From the NCBI RefSeq assembly GCF_004362825.1, contig NZ_SNXZ01000001.1:992001-1056000 (forward strand): 64,000 nt of DNA, given 5' to 3'. This document shows, piece by piece, positions 60,640 to 64,000 of the stretch. The notes beneath the pieces were generated by a model. It had not been told where the DNA came from, searched no databases, and saw nothing but the letters and a program-made list of their open reading frames with translations. How positions within the stretch are numbered: position 1 is the first letter of the stretch; each line of letters starts with the position of its first letter. Position numbers and translations under genes: made by a program. Origin of the DNA: Labedaea rhizosphaerae. Its GTDB lineage: Bacteria; Actinomycetota; Actinomycetes; Mycobacteriales; Pseudonocardiaceae.

Positions 60640-60799
60640 GCCGCTCGTGTGGCGCACAAGCAGTTTCACCGGAACCGGCAACTGCGTCGAGGTCGGGTGG
60701 CCTGAGCGGCGCGTGGCTGTTCGCGACTCCAAGAACACCTCGGGCCCCACGATCGACTTCCCCCGCTCGACCTGGGCGGCGTTCCTGGCCCAGCGCTAG
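60626..60799 (+). CDS. DUF397 protein, partner of the XRE regulator
   Basis: The 57-residue product reads VWRTSSFTGTGNCVEV, AVRDSKNTSGPTIDFPRSTWAAFL by its parts, the complete DUF397 signature (W-x-S-S-x-S-x-x-x-x-C-V-E-V and DSK). It overlaps the XRE-DUF5753 gene by 14 bases in another frame. In characterised pairs the DUF397 protein antagonises the regulator. It was too short and offset to be obvious but is well supported. Confidence 0.92.
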   Translation: MTSPEPLVWRTSSFTGTGNCVEVGWPERRVAVRDSKNTSGPTIDFPRSTWAAFLAQR

Positions 60800-60865
60800 G
60801 CGCACCCGGCAACCCCCATACACTCGATCGGCCGAAACCCTCCTCCATCTCCACCTAGGGACGTC

Positions 60866-62911
60866 GTGATCGAGTCGCTTCAGCTGATCGCTGCTGTTCT
60901 CGTCGTCCTCGTCCCCGGCCTCGCGCTCCTCATCGCCCTCGGCATCCGGGACAAACTGTGGTGGGCGGCGCTTGCCGCTCCCATCACCTTCGGCCTCATC
61001 CTCATCACCTCGGTCCTCACCGGGCTGACGCGCATCCCGTTCACCGCCTACGCCGTCCTCGTGGTCACCGCGCTGGCCGTGGGCATCGGGTTCACCATCC
61101 GGCGCCTGTCCGTGAAACCCCCCGCCTACGACCCGCCGCCGAAGGCCACCGCCACGGTCCGGCTCGCGCAGGTCGTCGGCGCTTTGCTCATGCTCGCGGG
61201 CATCGTCACCGCCTACGTCACCTGGCGCACGAGCATGGGCGCCTGGGCCACCCCGACCCAGGAACACGACCCCATCACCCACTCGGTCCTCACCGCCTAC
61301 ATCCACTTCACCGGCCGCGCCGCCCCCTGGCAGCTCGCCCCCGCCAACGTCCTCACCGGCCAGCCCGTCGCGTTCTACCCACCCGGGTTCCCGCAGCTCT
61401 CGGCTGTCATCACCGACGTCACCGGCGGGCACCCGCTGGTCGGGATGAACCTGGCGACGATCGTCGTGCTGGCCATCGTCTGGCCGCTGACCGCGGGCGC
61501 CCTGGCCGCTGCCGTCGTCCGCCTGACCGACCGGGGACCGGGCTGGACGTACGTCGCCGCCGGGCTTGCCGGGCTCATCGCCGCCGTCATCTACAAGCCG
61601 ACCATCTCGCTCCCGCACGACGGCGGCGTCTACCCGCAGGCCGTCGCATCCGTGCTGGTCCCCGGGTTGATCGCGGCGATGCTCACGGTCCGGCGGCGGC
61701 ACTGGGCCGGCGGCGTGCTGATCGGCATCGCGCTGGCCGGGACCATCAGCGCGCACTCCAGCACGATCGTCCCGATCGGTGTCACGGTGGCCGGGGCCGC
61801 GATCGGGCTCCTGGTCACCCGCGCGGGCCGCGCCCGGTTCGCCGAGGTGGTCCTGCCGCTGCTGGTCACGCTCGGGTTCGCCGTCATCCTGCTGTTGCCG
61901 GTGATCTCCGGGTCGGCCTCGCAGGGCGGCTCGGTCTCCGACCACCCGCCGGACATCGAGGTGCAGACCCTGCGCCAGGCGCTGGACAACACCTTCGACC
62001 TGACCTACGGCGGGTTCTTCGACCCCACCGGCGCATTGCGCCAGCTGACCCTCGGGATGATCACCATCCTCGGCGCGCTGGCGGTCATCGTGCTGCGCCG
62101 CGGCTGGCCGATCCTGACCGCCTACCTCGCGTGGGTCGGCGTCGTCATGCTGTTCCAGCTCGCGCCGACCAACGTCATCTCGCGGACTCTCGGCGCGTTC
62201 TACTACCAGGGCTTCCTGCGCCTGGAAGTGAACATGTTCCTGCTGATCCCGGCCGTGATCGGGGTCGGCGGCGCGATGGTCGCGGCGGCACTGGCCGGGC
62301 TGGCGAAGTTCTGGCGGTTCGCGCCGATCGCCACGCTGGCCGCGGTGGTCGTCGCGACCGCCGTGCTGTTCTCCACCACGTTGAGCGGCTACGCCGACCG
62401 CAACACCGAGGCCCTGACCTCGCGCTACACGAAGCCGGACATCAACCGGTACGACATGTCGGACTTCGTCGCCGTCGACTGGCTGCACCAGCACGTCAAG
62501 CCCGGCGAAGTGATCATGAACAACGCCAACGACGGGTCGACGCTCGCCTACGTCGAGTTCGGGTTGCCGCTGGTCAACACGTCCTCGATGGGCCAGCAGT
62601 TCCTGGTGCCGCAGACCGTCACGCTGCTGTCCCGGTTCAACCAGTACCCGACCGACGGGGAGATCCAGCGCATCCTGCGCGACTACAACGTCACCTGGGT
62701 CTACGTCGACTCGTGGGCACCGATCATCCTGGCCGACCAGCGCAGCTGGGTCGGCGCCGAGTACTACACGCTCGCGCCCGGCCTCAACGACATCGCGGGG
62801 CTGCCGGGGATGAGCGTGGCGTTCAAGTCCGGGCACGTCACCATCTACCGGCTGGACCTGAGCGCGATGCCCGCGACCAGCCCGCAGCCCGCCGGTCATC
62901 CCCCGAGGTAA
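60866..62911 (+). CDS. DUF6541-type polytopic membrane protein (copy 1)
   Basis: The 681-residue product has about 14 membrane helices and an extracytoplasmic C-terminal domain after about residue 510 (DMSDFVAVDWLHQHVKPGEVIMNNANDGS by its parts). The first outer loop has WATPTQEHDPITHSVLTAYIHFTGRA, whose EHD pair recalls the catalytic acidic loop of GT-C glycosyltransferases. DUF6541 proteins are actinobacterial and often lie with wall-polysaccharide genes. A lipid-linked sugar transferase is inferred, not shown. GTG start with AGGG four bases upstream. Confidence 0.75.
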   Translation: MIESLQLIAAVLVVLVPGLALLIALGIRDKLWWAALAAPITFGLILITSVLTGLTRIPFTAYAVLVVTALAVGIGFTIRRLSVKPPAYDPPPKATATVRLAQVVGALLMLAGIVTAYVTWRTSMGAWATPTQEHDPITHSVLTAYIHFTGRAAPWQLAPANVLTGQPVAFYPPGFPQLSAVITDVTGGHPLVGMNLATIVVLAIVWPLTAGALAAAVVRLTDRGPGWTYVAAGLAGLIAAVIYKPTISLPHDGGVYPQAVASVLVPGLIAAMLTVRRRHWAGGVLIGIALAGTISAHSSTIVPIGVTVAGAAIGLLVTRAGRARFAEVVLPLLVTLGFAVILLLPVISGSASQGGSVSDHPPDIEVQTLRQALDNTFDLTYGGFFDPTGALRQLTLGMITILGALAVIVLRRGWPILTAYLAWVGVVMLFQLAPTNVISRTLGAFYYQGFLRLEVNMFLLIPAVIGVGGAMVAAALAGLAKFWRFAPIATLAAVVVATAVLFSTTLSGYADRNTEALTSRYTKPDINRYDMSDFVAVDWLHQHVKPGEVIMNNANDGSTLAYVEFGLPLVNTSSMGQQFLVPQTVTLLSRFNQYPTDGEIQRILRDYNVTWVYVDSWAPIILADQRSWVGAEYYTLAPGLNDIAGLPGMSVAFKSGHVTIYRLDLSAMPATSPQPAGHPPR

Positions 62912-62919
62912 GGAACCGC

Positions 62920-64000
62920 ATGTTGACCCAGGGATACCAGCTGTTCGCCGGGACGGTCGCCCTGTTCGTCCCGGGCCTGGCCGTGCTGCTGGTGCTGGGT
63001 GTGCGGGACAAGCTGTGGTTCGCGGGGATGGCGGCGCCGATGACGTTCGGCGTCCTCGTGCTGGCCTCGTGCGTGACCGGGGCGACCGGGCTGCGCTTCT
63101 CCGCCTACACGGTGGCCGGGGTGCTGGTCGTCCTGCTCGCCGCGACCTACGGGATCCGCCTCGTGCTGCGCAGGCGCAGGTCGCCGGCCCCGGCGGAGGA
63201 CGAACCCGAGCCGCCCCACGATTCGCCCGGATCGCTGACCGGCGGCACGCTGCGCGCCACCACCACGATCGGCGTGGTGGCGATGCTCGGCGCGATCGGG
63301 CTCAGCGTGCGCACCTGGTACCGGGGTCTGGGCGGCACGTGGGCCACCCCCACCCAGGAACACGACACGATCACGCACAGCGTGCTCGCCGCGTACGTCC
63401 ACTTCTCCGGCAAAGCGGCGCCGTGGCAGATCGAGCCGCTGAACGTGGTCACCGGCAAGCCCGTCTCGTTCTACCCACCCGGTTTCGCGCAGCTCTCCGC
63501 CGTCATCGCCGACCTCACCGGGGCCGCCCCGATGACCGGCATGAACGTGGCGACCGTGGTGGCGCTCGCGATCGCGTGGCCGCTGTCGGCCGCCGCGCTC
63601 GCCGCCGCCGTGTGCCGCACGGCCGGGCGCAACAAGGGCTGGACCTACCTCGCGGGCGGCATCGCGGCCGTGATCGCGGCCGTGCTGTACCGGCCCGCGA
63701 TCGCCTTCGCCCACGACAGCGGCGTGCTGCCGCAGGCCATCTCGATCGTGCTCGTGCCGGGCATCGTCGCGGCGGTGCTCACCACCCGCAGGCGGCAGTG
63801 GTCGGCGGTCTTCGCCCTGTCGCTCGCGGCCGCCGGGGTGATCGCGGTGCACCCGAGCGCCATCGCGTCGCTGGCGTTCACCGGCGGAGCCGCCCTCGTC
63901 GGCCTGCTCCTCAGCCCGGCCGGACGGCAACGGCTGCGTGAGCTGGCGCCACCCCTGCTCATCCCCGCCGGCGTCGCCGCCGTGGTGGCCGCCGCCGCGG
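62920..64000 (+). CDS. DUF6541-type polytopic membrane protein (copy 2), cut at the window end
   Basis: The ATG at 62920 follows TAAGGA, nine bases after the copy 1 stop. The 360 visible residues are paralogous to copy 1: VPGLAVLLVLGVRDKLWFAGMAAPMTFGVLVLAS by its parts, WATPTQEHDTITHSVLAAYVHFSGKAAPW, VSFYPPGFAQLSAVI and so on. The EHD loop is conserved. The 3' end lies outside. Tandem duplication with one operon is likely; the two may form a pair. Confidence 0.75.
   Translation, partial: MLTQGYQLFAGTVALFVPGLAVLLVLGVRDKLWFAGMAAPMTFGVLVLASCVTGATGLRFSAYTVAGVLVVLLAATYGIRLVLRRRRSPAPAEDEPEPPHDSPGSLTGGTLRATTTIGVVAMLGAIGLSVRTWYRGLGGTWATPTQEHDTITHSVLAAYVHFSGKAAPWQIEPLNVVTGKPVSFYPPGFAQLSAVIADLTGAAPMTGMNVATVVALAIAWPLSAAALAAAVCRTAGRNKGWTYLAGGIAAVIAAVLYRPAIAFAHDSGVLPQAISIVLVPGIVAAVLTTRRRQWSAVFALSLAAAGVIAVHPSAIASLAFTGGAALVGLLLSPAGRQRLRELAPPLLIPAGVAAVVAAAA

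Overview
The window comes from a high-GC actinomycete, most likely Pseudonocardiaceae (Lentzea/Saccharothrix/Amycolatopsis-like; inference). It encodes mycobacterial-type arabinogalactan enzymes (GlfT1, GlfT2, Glf, DprE1, DprE2, DPPR synthase, Wzm/Wzt), the bacterial proteasome activator Bpa, a PPE/EspG-type type VII secretion (T7SS) substrate operon, LAXTG sortase substrates and an XRE-DUF5753/DUF397 pair. All these families are typical of Actinobacteria. Many genes start directly behind a TANNNT box, as leaderless actinobacterial mRNAs do.

Region 1 (1-7114, minus strand) is a T7SS accessory operon: a small PE-like protein, a 1799-residue PPE-like protein with about 25 degenerate repeats and a long Pro-rich tail, an EspG chaperone, a WXG/YxxxD protein and the start of another PPE-like gene. 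Region 2 (7183-22515) is mostly housekeeping: aromatic aminotransferase, TauE-type permease, GntR/MFS pair, an LAXTG surface protein, DUF2277, kelch protein, tRNA-Ser(UGA), MarR, secreted 5'-nucleotidase, zinc metallopeptidase, toroid-fold protein, GNAT and quinone oxidoreductase. An intact ISAs1-family insertion sequence follows (22623-23976). Region 3 (24054-28201) has an SufS-like protein that lacks its PLP lysine, Bpa, a DUF3558-type lipoprotein, an unknown protein and a frameshifted nuclease-like gene.

Region 4 (28191-35720) is a nonulosonic (pseudaminic-type) acid locus. PseB and PseC are on the plus strand; PseF/SpsF, PseG, PseI and a PseH-methyltransferase fusion run divergently. An operon with a GT29 (sialyltransferase)-like enzyme follows. 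Together these could make a CMP-activated nonulosonic acid and transfer it to a surface acceptor.

Region 5 (35884-55160) holds the arabinogalactan genes in three blocks: wzm-wzt-glfT1; glfT2 and gtrA with divergent dprE1-dprE2; and glf-PAP2-ubiA. Between them lie a 1772-residue DUF11-repeat LAXTG adhesin with a small secreted partner, and an AbiE-type toxin-antitoxin pair. Two similar six-unit arrays of a 22-bp tandem repeat lie at 34195-34326 and 52406-52535, next to the Pse and AbiE segments. Region 6 (55252-64000) has a lipoprotein, tandem LLM-type flavin oxidoreductases, a HAD phosphatase, an XRE-DUF5753/DUF397 regulator pair and two tandem DUF6541-like membrane proteins, the second cut by the window end.
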